From contig CBHWED010000089.1 in assembly GCA_966112795.1 (NCBI GenBank), forward strand, positions 1 through 11,633: a DNA stretch of 11,633 nucleotides, in the 5' to 3' direction. The DNA comes from Croceibacterium_A sp966112795. Lineage in GTDB: Bacteria; Pseudomonadota; Alphaproteobacteria; Sphingomonadales; Sphingomonadaceae. The position numbers and the translations under genes are program-made. The notes under the pieces were generated by a model that was given only the letters and a program-made list of their open reading frames with translations, ran no database searches and had not been told where the DNA came from. Positions 1 through 6,373 of the stretch are shown in pieces; the stretch's first letter is position 1, and every line of letters begins with the position of its first letter.

Positions 1-174
1 CTCGTCGGCCCGGTGCAGGCGAGGGTCAGCGCGCAGGCCCAGGCGTTCGCGACCCGGCACGGCTGCGGCGAGCTCAAGATGGCCCGCGCGCCCGATCTCG
101 CCGCGCTGACCTCGGCCGGTTCGCGCAACGTGACCGGCGAGTTCGTCACCTGGTACCTCGCCAACAAAAGCTGA
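1..174 (+). CDS. C-terminal fragment of an unrecognised protein
   Basis: Reading frame 1 is open from the first base of the window to a TGA at 172-174. It encodes the last 57 residues of a protein whose start lies outside the window. The fragment has two cysteines-worth of little else: one Cys (residue 22 of the fragment), an Ala/Arg-rich stretch, and the ending GEFVTWYLANKS. I do not recognise the family and no transmembrane segment is visible. The frame and its GC-rich codon use match the genes that follow, so I take it as real coding sequence. The next gene starts 54 bases downstream on the same strand in the same frame, which would allow co-transcription, but nothing proves it. Confidence 0.6.
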   Translation, partial: LVGPVQARVSAQAQAFATRHGCGELKMARAPDLAALTSAGSRNVTGEFVTWYLANKS

Positions 175-228
175 GCCGCGCCAACGACATCGCTTGTCAA
201 TTCCGCGCGCAGCGGCAAAAACCGCGGC

Positions 229-819
229 ATGGGGGGAACGGGGCTCAGACCACACCGCGCGGCGGTGCTCGCCACGCTGGCGCTCGTTGCGCTCGCGGTG
301 GCGATCCTGTTCGCCATGGACCGCCCGCCGATCTGCACTTGCGGCTATGTCGAGCTGTGGCACGGCGTGGTCCAGTCGAACGGCAACAGCCAGCATATCA
401 CCGACTGGTATTCGCCGAGCCACTTCACCCACGGGCTGATCATGTACTTCGTCGCCTGGTTGCTGTGGGAGAAGTGGCAGCTGTTCGGTGGCCGGCCGGC
501 ACGCTGGGCGCTGCCGATCGCGGTGCTGGTCGAAGCCGCGTGGGAAGTCACCGAGAACACCCCGATGGTGATCGACCGCTACCGCGCGGTCACCGTGAGC
601 TGGGGCTACAGCGGGGATTCGATCATCAACTCGGCGGCCGACATCGGCTGGATGGTCATCGGCTTCCTCGTCGCCAGCCGGGTGCCCGCGCGCGTGAGCG
701 TGGCCTTGGCGATCGGGCTCGAGCTGCTCACGCTGTGGACCATCCGCGACAACCTGACGCTCAACGTGATCATGCTGTTCTGGCCGGTCGAGGCGATCCG
801 CCAATGGCAGGGTATGTGA
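229..819 (+). CDS. UPF0314 / DUF2585 family membrane protein
   Basis: This 196-aa polytopic inner-membrane protein belongs to the UPF0314 (DUF2585) family, recognised from its conserved blocks. These are a CxCG motif at residues 36-39 after the first membrane segment, WHGVV at 44-48, NSQHI at 53-57, DWYSPSHFTHG at 59-69, and GYSGDSIINSAAD at 126-138. Hydrophobic segments lie near 11-29, 68-82, 92-105, 139-150 and 157-170. The family is common in alphaproteobacteria and has no established function. The many conserved His, Cys, Asp and Asn residues would suit metal or cofactor binding, but that is inference. ATG at 229 is the first usual start in the open frame after the previous stop (174). 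It lacks a strong Shine-Dalgarno sequence, so the start is less sure than the identity. Confidence 0.88.
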   Translation: MGGTGLRPHRAAVLATLALVALAVAILFAMDRPPICTCGYVELWHGVVQSNGNSQHITDWYSPSHFTHGLIMYFVAWLLWEKWQLFGGRPARWALPIAVLVEAAWEVTENTPMVIDRYRAVTVSWGYSGDSIINSAADIGWMVIGFLVASRVPARVSVALAIGLELLTLWTIRDNLTLNVIMLFWPVEAIRQWQGM

Positions 820-824
820 CCATC

Positions 825-849
825 GGAACCGGCATTCGGCGATTCCGTT
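825..849 (+). promoter_or_regulatory. Putative EcfG general-stress promoter for the MipA/OmpV gene
   Basis: GGAAC at 825-829 (-35) and CGTT at 846-849 (-10) are separated by exactly 16 bases, an exact match to the alphaproteobacterial EcfG consensus GGAAC-N16/17-CGTT. The -35 begins six bases after the UPF0314 stop codon. The -10 ends 31 bases before the preferred ATG at 881, leaving room for a leader of roughly 25 bases with an AGGGG ribosome site. Position, orientation and spacing all fit. Activity is inferred. Confidence 0.65.
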
Positions 850-880
850 GGATGTCACTCACTTACAGGGGCACGAACGA

Positions 881-1726
881 ATGAAGACAGCAACGATTGC
901 CGGCATGCTCGCCGCGGTCCTCGCCGGACCTGCCTTCGCGCAGAACAACCCTGCCGCAAGCGACGAGTCCGTGTTCGACGGCGACTACCTCAGCGTCGGG
1001 GTGGGCGGGGCCTATGGGCCGAGCTACGACGGGTCGGACGACTACGTGCTGTACCCGGCCGCGCTGGTCCAGGGTTCGCTCGGCGGCGTGGGCATCAGCT
1101 CGCGCGGCGCCGGCGTGGCGCTCGATTTCATTCGCGCCCCCGAGGACGGCATCGACTTCGACCTCGGCGTGACCGGGCAGGTGCGCTCCAATCGCGCCCG
1201 GCAGATCGAGGATCCGGTGGTCGCGAGCCTCGGCAAGCTCGACTATGCGATCGAGGTCGGGCCGACGGTCGGGATCGGCATTCCCAAGCTGCTCAATCCA
1301 TACGACAGCCTGACGATCAGCCTGGACGCGTCGTGGGACATCAACGGCGCGCACGAAGGCATGGTGATCGAGCCTTCGGTGACCTACTTCACCCCGCTCA
1401 GCCGCGGGATCGCCGCCTCGCTCTCGCTGAGCGCCGAGCACGGCGACGGCAAGTTCATGGACTACTACTACACGGTGACCCCGGCGCAGAGCACGGCCAG
1501 CGGGCTGCCGGCGTTCGATCCCGACGGCGGCGGCTGGACCAAGGCCGGCGGCAACCTGCTGGTCGGCTTCGACCTCGACGGCAACCTCGAGAACGGCGGC
1601 CTCGCGCTGATGCTGGTCGGCGGCTACACGCGCATGCTCGGCGACGCCAAGCGCTCGCCGTTCACCAGCGTGCGCGGCGACGCCGACCAATGGATCGGCG
1701 CGCTCGGCATCGGGTACACGTTCTAG
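881..1726 (+). CDS. MipA/OmpV family outer-membrane protein
   Basis: This 281-aa protein resembles the MipA/OmpV outer-membrane barrel family. A signal peptide of about 20 residues (ending GPAFA, then QNN) precedes the sequence FDGDYLSVGVGGAYGPSYDG, typical of the family's first strands. Alternating strands of mixed polarity follow, and the chain ends in a C-terminal Phe (GIGYTF) as expected for a barrel inserted by the Bam machinery. Family members include the MltA-interacting scaffold MipA and OmpV-type porins; the exact role here is unknown. I prefer ATG 881 to the in-frame TTG at 848 because AGGGG at 867-871 is well placed, the signal peptide starts there, and 848 falls inside the putative -10 element. 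An exact EcfG-type promoter upstream suggests induction in the general stress response. Confidence 0.88.
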   Translation: MKTATIAGMLAAVLAGPAFAQNNPAASDESVFDGDYLSVGVGGAYGPSYDGSDDYVLYPAALVQGSLGGVGISSRGAGVALDFIRAPEDGIDFDLGVTGQVRSNRARQIEDPVVASLGKLDYAIEVGPTVGIGIPKLLNPYDSLTISLDASWDINGAHEGMVIEPSVTYFTPLSRGIAASLSLSAEHGDGKFMDYYYTVTPAQSTASGLPAFDPDGGGWTKAGGNLLVGFDLDGNLENGGLALMLVGGYTRMLGDAKRSPFTSVRGDADQWIGALGIGYTF

Positions 1727-1737
1727 ACTGTGGCCCT

Positions 1738-1751
1738 TCCCCCGGAGGGGA
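1738..1751. terminator. Weak hairpin between convergent genes
   Basis: TCCCC (1738-1742) and GGGGA (1747-1751) can form a 5-bp GC-rich stem with a CGGA tetraloop. It lies between the convergent stops of the MipA/OmpV gene (1726) and the DUF6152 gene (1761). No T-tract follows on either strand, so it is at best a candidate bidirectional terminator. Confidence 0.3.
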
Positions 1752-1760
1752 CGGCTAAAG

Positions 1761-2147
1761 TCAGGCCGACGGGCTCAGCGACTTCTCGCGTTGCGGATAG
1801 ACGTCGTACGTCCTGCCGTTGACGGTGATCGTCTCGCCCTTGAACGCGAGCAGGTTGGCATCGCGCGCGCGGTGACCGGTGAGCGTGACCCGGTCGCCCG
1901 CCTTGGCGACGCCGGGTCCGAAGCCGGAGCCTTGTGCGACGATCGGCGGCGAGAGGTCGACTTCCCACGTGCCCTGATCGTTGCGCAACTGCAGGTGCAT
2001 GTGCGGGTTGCCGAAGCTGATCGACTGGATCGTCCCCGAGAGGCGGCTTTCCTGGTCCTGGGTCCACGCCCAGCCGTGGTGCGCGGCTGCCGCTGCGGGC
2101 AGGCTCAGCACGACCGCGCAGGCCAGGATGCGTCCGGCGAATCTCAT
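1761..2147 (-). CDS. Secreted DUF6152 family protein
   Basis: This 128-aa protein has a signal peptide (residues 1 to about 22, ending PAAAAA) and a mature part that starts HHGW. It continues as a small beta-rich domain: SGTIQSISFGNPH at 37-49, WEVDLSPP at 61-68, GDRVTLTGHRARD at 84-96 and a closing strand around NGRTYDVYP (110-118). This pattern fits the DUF6152 family of small exported proteins, which have no assigned activity. The early HH pair and the NPHMH stretch could bind a metal, but this is speculation. The ATG at 2147 has a strong AGGAGA upstream. The frame stays open much further upstream, but that extension is low-complexity and runs antisense through the neighbouring gene. The gene diverges from the 2319 membrane-protein gene. 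Confidence 0.8.
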   Translation of the reverse strand: MRFAGRILACAVVLSLPAAAAAHHGWAWTQDQESRLSGTIQSISFGNPHMHLQLRNDQGTWEVDLSPPIVAQGSGFGPGVAKAGDRVTLTGHRARDANLLAFKGETITVNGRTYDVYPQREKSLSPSA

Positions 2148-2209
2148 GGCAGTTCTCCTTCTCGCAGTACTGCCGCGCTGTCCGGCGACAGCCATCCCCT
2201 TCGCCCGCG

Positions 2210-2238
2210 AGCATACCAGAACCTGTCGGGCCTGTCGA
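2210..2238 (-). promoter_or_regulatory. Putative housekeeping (sigma-70) promoter for the DUF6152 gene
   Basis: Read on the minus strand, TCGACA (2238-2233; 5 of 6 to TTGACA) and TATGCT (2215-2210; 4 of 6 to TATAAT) are 17 bases apart. A leader of about 55 bases would then run to the ATG at 2147. Both spacing and position are good, but such half-matches occur by chance. Confidence 0.4.
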
Positions 2239-2318
2239 AGCGCCGTGGCCGTGCCGGCGCCCGGCTTGCCGTCGGCGGTCCGGAAGCCTAGCCTGCCGTC
2301 CCCGGAGAGGACATGCCC

Positions 2319-2726
2319 ATGGCCGAAAGTGCCACCATTTCCGCATGGATCGCGCTGTTTATCGGGCTTTACGCGCTTGCCGCCGGTGTCGGCGAGCTGC
2401 GCTCGCCCAACACCTGGTGGATGATGCTCAAGGAGTTCGAGCGCAGTCCGGCGCTGCGCTTCGTCACCGGATTCGTCACGCTCGCGCTCGGCGCGACGAT
2501 CTACCTCGTGAACCCATGGAATCCCGACGACTGGCTGGCGCTGGCGGTCAGCGTGGTCAGCGGGGTGGTGGTGGCCGAAGGCTTGCTGATGCTCGCCGCC
2601 GGCGACCGGTTCCTCCATCTCGGCCGCGCTCTGATCGGGCGCGCCGGGCGCGCCTGGGCCGGATTTGCCGTGCTGCTCGGCGTGGCTGCGATCCTTGCCG
2701 GGCTCTCGCGCCTGCACACGTTCTAG
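2319..2726 (+). CDS. Small four-helix membrane protein, function unknown
   Basis: This protein of 135 aa has four hydrophobic segments, counted from the ATG at 2319: about 6-24, 44-64, 70-92 and 110-128. A conserved-looking polar loop, SPNTWWMMLKEFERS, lies between the first two, and a NPWNPDDW turn between the second and third. I do not recognise a characterised family. Two in-frame ATGs exist, at 2313 and 2319. GGAGAGG at 2304-2310 lies only 2 bases before the first but 8 before the second, so I take 2319 as the start. The gene diverges from the DUF6152 gene (171-base spacer) and converges on the minus-strand gene whose stop begins 4 bases away. It has no partner on its own strand, so context gives no job for it. 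Confidence 0.72.
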   Translation: MAESATISAWIALFIGLYALAAGVGELRSPNTWWMMLKEFERSPALRFVTGFVTLALGATIYLVNPWNPDDWLALAVSVVSGVVVAEGLLMLAAGDRFLHLGRALIGRAGRAWAGFAVLLGVAAILAGLSRLHTF

Positions 2727-2730
2727 CGGG

Positions 2731-3444
2731 TCAACGCTGCGCTTCGATCACCCGCGTGCGCGCGGTGATGCTCGCCTGGGTGGCGTCGGTCAGCGTGCGG
2801 TTCTTGGTCTCGAGGATGCGGTAGTTTCCCGAGCGGATCGCTTCGGTGATCGCTGCGGCTGCCTCCTGGCTCTCGCGCGAGGCCTCCTGCGACCGCTCAT
2901 GTGCGGCCACGACCGGCGCGGACGGCGCACCTTGCGTGGCCAGCGCGGCGACTGCGGCATCGGCCTGGCGCTGCGCCGCGGCGGCGGCTTCGGCCAGCGT
3001 CACCGCGGTTTCGCGCAGCTGCGCGACATCGTGCAGCGCATCGTCGACGCTCACCAGGACCTGACCGCCCTCGGCCGGAAAGCTCGTGCCCGGTGCGACC
3101 GTGCGGCCGTCGGGCAGGGTGATGCTCGGCTTGGTCAATCCCTCGGTCTCGAACCGCGGCGAGAAGCTCAGCAGCATCTCGCGCGGCTTGCCCGATGCGG
3201 CCTGGGGCCGCGGCGCGAGCAGCGGCGCGACGACCGACAGCACGCCGCAGAAGAAGGCGAACGCCATGCCGAGCGTCAGGAAGCGGTTCTGCAGCTTGCG
3301 CGTGCCGGTATCGGCCGGCTTACCCCGGAACAGGATGATGAACACCAGCAGCAGAACGACCACGCCGACACCGGCGAAGCCGACGTTGACCAGCTTGACG
3401 ATCGTGTCGAACAGCCCCGAGCCGCCGTCGGTTGCGTTGCCCAT
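2731..3444 (-). CDS. Two-helix membrane protein with coiled-coil C-terminus, unknown function
   Basis: This 237-aa protein has a short N-terminus, a transmembrane segment at 15-39 (very rich in Val/Leu/Ile) and a second at 56-77. A Pro/Ala linker leads to a small beta-like module around 104-135 (PSITLPDGRTVAPGTSFP). Two Ala/Gln/Glu-rich helical stretches follow (about 136-170 and 180-205), likely to form coiled coils or helical hairpins. The topology suggests an inner-membrane anchor with a long soluble tail, but which side it faces cannot be decided. I do not recognise the family. AAGGGAG precedes the ATG at 3444, and a TTGACA-type promoter candidate lies further upstream. The gene ends head-on against the 2319 membrane-protein gene with a 4-base gap, so the two transcripts probably overlap. 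Confidence 0.75.
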   Translation of the reverse strand: MGNATDGGSGLFDTIVKLVNVGFAGVGVVVLLLVFIILFRGKPADTGTRKLQNRFLTLGMAFAFFCGVLSVVAPLLAPRPQAASGKPREMLLSFSPRFETEGLTKPSITLPDGRTVAPGTSFPAEGGQVLVSVDDALHDVAQLRETAVTLAEAAAAAQRQADAAVAALATQGAPSAPVVAAHERSQEASRESQEAAAAITEAIRSGNYRILETKNRTLTDATQASITARTRVIEAQR

Positions 3445-3477
3445 CGCCGCATCTCCCTTTTGATCGAGCCTGCGCGA

Positions 3478-3506
3478 AGTGAACGCCCATGGCCGGACCG
3501 TGTCAA
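3478..3506 (-). promoter_or_regulatory. Putative sigma-70 promoter for the coiled-coil membrane protein
   Basis: On the minus strand a perfect TTGACA (3506-3501) is followed after 17 bases by TTCACT (3483-3478; 3 of 6 to TATAAT). The element lies in the 76-base spacer between the YCII-like gene and the gene starting at 3444. It suggests that the latter has its own promoter instead of being only a downstream operon member. Confidence 0.42.
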
Positions 3507-3520
3507 ACCGGCTTTTCGGC

Positions 3521-3823
3521 TCAGTCGCCCGCCACCGGCTGTGCCGCGCCTTCGCCGACGACGGTCATCCATTCGCGCACGCGCCACGCGCTGACGAGGC
3601 CGTTGGCGACATAAGGATCGTTCGCGGCGAACCCCTCTGCGGCGCGCGAGTCCTCGCCGGCGAACAGCAGCATGGCCTGCTCTGCTCCCTCCAGCGCGCC
3701 ACCGAGCAACAGCTCGCCGCGCGCGACCGCGGTGCGCGCCAGCGCCAGGTGCGCACCGCGGAATTCCGGGCGGCGCTCGAGGTAGTCGGGCGCGAGCGTG
3801 TAGGTGAGGAGGAAGTGCTTCAT
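3521..3823 (-). CDS. YCII-related (YciI-like) domain protein
   Basis: This 100-aa protein has the YciI-like ferredoxin-type alpha/beta fold pattern. The N-terminal strand is MKHFLLTYTL. A helix carries His25 (the AHLALAR region), followed by GELLLGGAL at 36-44. The C-terminal block DPYVANGLVSAWRVREWMTVVG spans 69-90, with the family's conserved Asp at 69. In YCII proteins the His/Asp pair is thought to be part of an active or ligand site, but no substrate is known in general. The ATG at 3823 is chosen because the family motif begins right there; the 24-residue upstream extension of the open frame looks non-coding. The gene diverges from the ZntB-like transporter gene with a 103-base spacer. 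Confidence 0.83.
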   Translation of the reverse strand: MKHFLLTYTLAPDYLERRPEFRGAHLALARTAVARGELLLGGALEGAEQAMLLFAGEDSRAAEGFAANDPYVANGLVSAWRVREWMTVVGEGAAQPVAGD

Positions 3824-3926
3824 CTCGCCGGTTCCTGGCGCGCGGCCATCGTGCGCCGCCTCGCTCCTTGTTGCCCGATCTGCTAGGCAGCGCAACCGAG
3901 GTCAGGCCCAACCGCGGGGGCGCGCC

Positions 3927-4916
3927 ATGGACAGCGTTGCGACGAAGCCGGCAATCATCTGGGCGCTCGACTTCGAGGACGGGCGGCCCGTGCCTTGCGC
4001 CGAGGACGGCCCGATGAGCTGCGCGCCCGAGCGCGGCAATTTCCGCTGGCTTCATCTCAATCTCACCGACCAGTCGACCCGCGCCTGGGTTCACGCGGCC
4101 GAGGCGATGCCGCGCGCGCTGCGGGCGATGCTGCTCGATCCCGAGCGGCACCAGCGCGCGCTGGTCGAGGACGGCTGGGTCGGCTGCGTGCTGCACGACA
4201 TGGAGCGCGACTTCGATCGCCTCGATGCGGAGCGCACGGGTGTGCTCCGGCTGGCTCTCGGGCCGCAGGTGATGGTGACGGCGCGCCACCACCCACTACG
4301 CTCGGCGGATATCGCCAAGGCGCACATCCTGCTCGATGGCGTACGCATCGACGGCGGCGCGGCGGCGCTCGACCTGATCATCACCGCGATCATCGAGAAC
4401 ATCGCCGCGGTCTCGCGCGACCATGCGGCGCAAGTCGAAACCTTCGAGGACGCCTTGCTCGACCGCCCCGAAGCTTTCGACCACCGGCGGCTGATCGGCA
4501 TCCGCCGCCGGGTCGTCCAGTTCCACCGGCTGCTCTCGGGAATGCGCGCGGCGTTCCGGCGGCTCGAGCAGGACCGCGACCTGCCGCCCGCCCTGCTGCC
4601 GACGATCGAGGAGCTCGCCCAGCAGCTCGGCGGGATCGACGCCGACATGCTGTCGATCAACGGCCAGCTGCGGCTGCTGCGCGAGGAGGCCGACCTGCAG
4701 GCGACCCAGCGCACCAACCAGAACCTCTACGTGCTGTCGATCCTCTCGGCGCTGCTGCTGCCGGCGACCCTGGTGACCGGGTTCTTCGGCATGAACACCG
4801 GTGGGCTGCCGTTTGCGCATACCACCGGCGGCACACTGCTCGCGTTCGCCCTCGCGGTGCTCGCGTCGCTAGGGGTCTATGCCTTGTTGCGGCGGCTCGG
4901 GCTGCACAAGACCTGA
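3927..4916 (+). CDS. zntB: ZntB-type CorA-family divalent metal transporter
   Basis: This 329-aa protein of the CorA superfamily is predicted to form a pentameric inner-membrane channel or transporter for a divalent cation (zinc in the characterised ZntB proteins). The N-terminal two-thirds is the cytoplasmic alpha/beta funnel followed by a long helix rich in Leu/Arg/Glu (about 160-265). The first membrane helix (267-286) ends in the signature GFFGMN (285-290), followed by TGGLPF. The GMN tripeptide defines the family, and the GG-x-P that follows is typical of ZntB rather than classical magnesium-type CorA. The second helix is at 302-322, with a short basic cytoplasmic tail. Length matches the family. 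ATG 3927 is chosen because family-like sequence begins there; the extra 41 residues upstream would overlap the divergent YCII gene. Metal specificity is inferred. Confidence 0.88.
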   Translation: MDSVATKPAIIWALDFEDGRPVPCAEDGPMSCAPERGNFRWLHLNLTDQSTRAWVHAAEAMPRALRAMLLDPERHQRALVEDGWVGCVLHDMERDFDRLDAERTGVLRLALGPQVMVTARHHPLRSADIAKAHILLDGVRIDGGAAALDLIITAIIENIAAVSRDHAAQVETFEDALLDRPEAFDHRRLIGIRRRVVQFHRLLSGMRAAFRRLEQDRDLPPALLPTIEELAQQLGGIDADMLSINGQLRLLREEADLQATQRTNQNLYVLSILSALLLPATLVTGFFGMNTGGLPFAHTTGGTLLAFALAVLASLGVYALLRRLGLHKT

Positions 4917-4923
4917 GCTCAGG
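4912..4923. repeat. 12-bp perfect palindrome spanning two convergent stop codons
   Basis: CCTGAGCTCAGG is fully palindromic. It contains the TGA of the ZntB-like gene (4914-4916) and, on the other strand, the TGA of the SnoaL-like gene (4921-4919), which are separated by only two bases. It is too short and lacks a loop, so it is unlikely to be a terminator. It may simply follow from the two stops being placed symmetrically. Confidence 0.5.
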
Positions 4924-5365
4924 CGACCGCCGCCGCGAGTTGCGGCAACATCCCCGCGCCGCGGACGAAGGCCAGCGTGTCGAACATCTCCAGCATGCGC
5001 ACCGCGCGGCCGTCGCGGAAGGTCCAGATGTCGACCTTGGGCGTGGTCGCGAGTAGCCCGGTGTGGCGGTGGCGCCAGGTGCAGCGTCCGATCCACACCA
5101 CCGTGTCGTCCTGCTCGACGACCTGCTCGGTCGGGAAATCGATCATTTCCCAGTCCGCATCGAGCGCGGCGAAATAGTCGCGCACGCGATCGAGTCCGTA
5201 GTGATCGCGCGCGAGCTCGTGCAGGTCGGGCGGGTCGAGCACCGAGGCCATCGTGAAATCGTCGGCGACCAATGCGAAAAACGGTTCGGGGTCGCTGCCG
5301 AGGCTCTTCTCCCAGTGCTCGTAGGCGGCGCGAACAAGCTCGCCGTTGGATGGTGCGGTGCTCAT
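4919..5365 (-). CDS. SnoaL-like / NTF2-fold protein
   Basis: This 148-aa protein has the SnoaL-like (NTF2 superfamily) pattern. An N-terminal helix (GELVRAAYEHWEKS, 8-21) is followed by FFALVADDFTMASV (29-42), LDRVRDYFAAL (58-68), and the sheet strands around 72-95, 97-113 and 110-127, ending in the typical KVDIWTFRDGRAVRMLEMFDT (110-130). Such domains are often small isomerases, cyclases or hydrolases, or purely binding proteins; the reaction here is unknown. The start overlaps the stop of the upstream alpha/beta hydrolase in an ATGA arrangement. AGGGGGAG sits 7 bases upstream, inside that gene, so the two are almost certainly co-transcribed and translationally coupled. The product may act on the same or a related small molecule, which is inference. 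Confidence 0.82.
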   Translation of the reverse strand: MSTAPSNGELVRAAYEHWEKSLGSDPEPFFALVADDFTMASVLDPPDLHELARDHYGLDRVRDYFAALDADWEMIDFPTEQVVEQDDTVVWIGRCTWRHRHTGLLATTPKVDIWTFRDGRAVRMLEMFDTLAFVRGAGMLPQLAAAVA

Positions 5366-6252
5366 GCCGTCGCTCCCCCTGCGACCGGCGCCGCCGCCTC
5401 GCCGGCGGGCAGCCGGGCCTCGATCCAGCCGATCACGTCGGCCATCACCCGCTCGCGGCCGAGGTCGTTGAGCAGGTCGTGGTAGTAGTCCTGGTAGAGG
5501 ATCAGTTGTTTGTCGGCCGAGCCGGCGTGGTCGAAGAACTCCTGGCTGCCATCGGGCCGCGTCGCCTTGTCGGCGGTGCCGTGCATGATCAGGACCGGCA
5601 GCGTGATCGTGCCGAACTCCTTCTCCATCCGGTCGCCGGCGCGGACCAGCGCGGCGACCGTCTCGACCGGCTGGGTCTCGTCCTGGGTGTAGGGATCGGC
5701 GAGCAGCTCGGCGACCCACGCCGGATCGCGCGAGAAGTCCTTCATCTTGAGCTTGAGCGCGGGCAGGTCGGGCAGGATGTGGCTCGCGCCCTTGAGCAGC
5801 GACAGCGCGAAATCGGGGGCGAACACGCGGAACGCAAAGCTCTCGCAGATCAGCCCGGCGAGCCGGTCCTGGTAATCGAGCGCATAGCTGACCGAGACCA
5901 CCCCGCCGGCACTGTGGCCGAGAAGGTAGCACGGGAGCCCGGGATCGTGCGACTTGGCCAGCTCGATGGTCTGCGACAGGTCGGACACGTAGTCGGCGAC
6001 GTCGTCGACGTGGAACCGCGCGCCTTCCGAGCGGCCGCGGCCGCGCAAGTCGAGCGCGGTCACCGCGAACCCGGCTGCAGCGAACTCGGTCGCCGCGCGC
6101 ACGTATTGTCCGCCGTGCGAATTGACGCCGTGGCAGATCACCAGCGCAGCCCTGGGTGCGCCCGCCGGGCGCCAGTGGCGGGTGAAGATCTTCAATCCGC
6201 CCTTGCCGTCGAGCCACTGCTCGGTCGGCTGGTCGGTTTCGGTCTGCAGCAT
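5362..6252 (-). CDS. Alpha/beta hydrolase, monoacylglycerol-lipase-like
   Basis: This 296-aa serine hydrolase is of the Hydrolase_4 / monoacylglycerol lipase type. The oxyanion-hole region is CHGVNSHGGQY (40-50), and DLRGRGRSEG (68-77) is the usual strand-4 turn. The nucleophile is Ser114 in GHSAGG. The acid is probably Asp228 in HGTADKATRP, and the catalytic His is His258 in YYHDLLND, close to the HELLNE signature of this family. A lid-like insert of Leu/Lys/Asp-rich helices lies around 145-200. It lacks a clear signal peptide and is probably cytoplasmic. Likely substrates are esters such as monoglycerides, but this is not proven. GAGGGGGA lies 5 bases before the ATG at 6252. The gene overlaps the SnoaL-like gene by 4 bases and diverges from the DUF6065-like gene with 121 bases between. 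Confidence 0.87.
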   Translation of the reverse strand: MLQTETDQPTEQWLDGKGGLKIFTRHWRPAGAPRAALVICHGVNSHGGQYVRAATEFAAAGFAVTALDLRGRGRSEGARFHVDDVADYVSDLSQTIELAKSHDPGLPCYLLGHSAGGVVSVSYALDYQDRLAGLICESFAFRVFAPDFALSLLKGASHILPDLPALKLKMKDFSRDPAWVAELLADPYTQDETQPVETVAALVRAGDRMEKEFGTITLPVLIMHGTADKATRPDGSQEFFDHAGSADKQLILYQDYYHDLLNDLGRERVMADVIGWIEARLPAGEAAAPVAGGATA

Positions 6253-6373
6253 GCGTGTCCCCCTCGATTCGGCGATGCGACCGGCGCGACGATAGCATGG
6301 AACCGGCCGTGTCGCCCGATTGCCAGCACCGCGCTTTTGCGACAGGCTCGCGGGCGAAGGGGGAGCGCAGCCG

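Noticed and set aside
235..239. GGAAC near the start of the UPF0314 gene
   Set aside because: No CGTT or GTT follows at 16-17 bases, and the site is inside the coding region.
863..1690. Long minus-strand open frame of 275 codons opposite the MipA/OmpV gene
   Set aside because: It is a GC-rich shadow frame, low-complexity in His/Arg/Ala/Glu, with no family motif; the plus-strand gene has a signal peptide and a barrel C-terminus.
1716..2726. Identical 11-base ends (ACACGTTCTAG) of two plus-strand genes exactly 1000 bases apart
   Set aside because: The proteins are unrelated and the identity stops at once on both sides; taken as coincidence.
6299..6303. GGAAC upstream of the DUF6065-like gene
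   Set aside because: The position 16 bases downstream reads TTGC, not CGTT, so it does not make an EcfG promoter.
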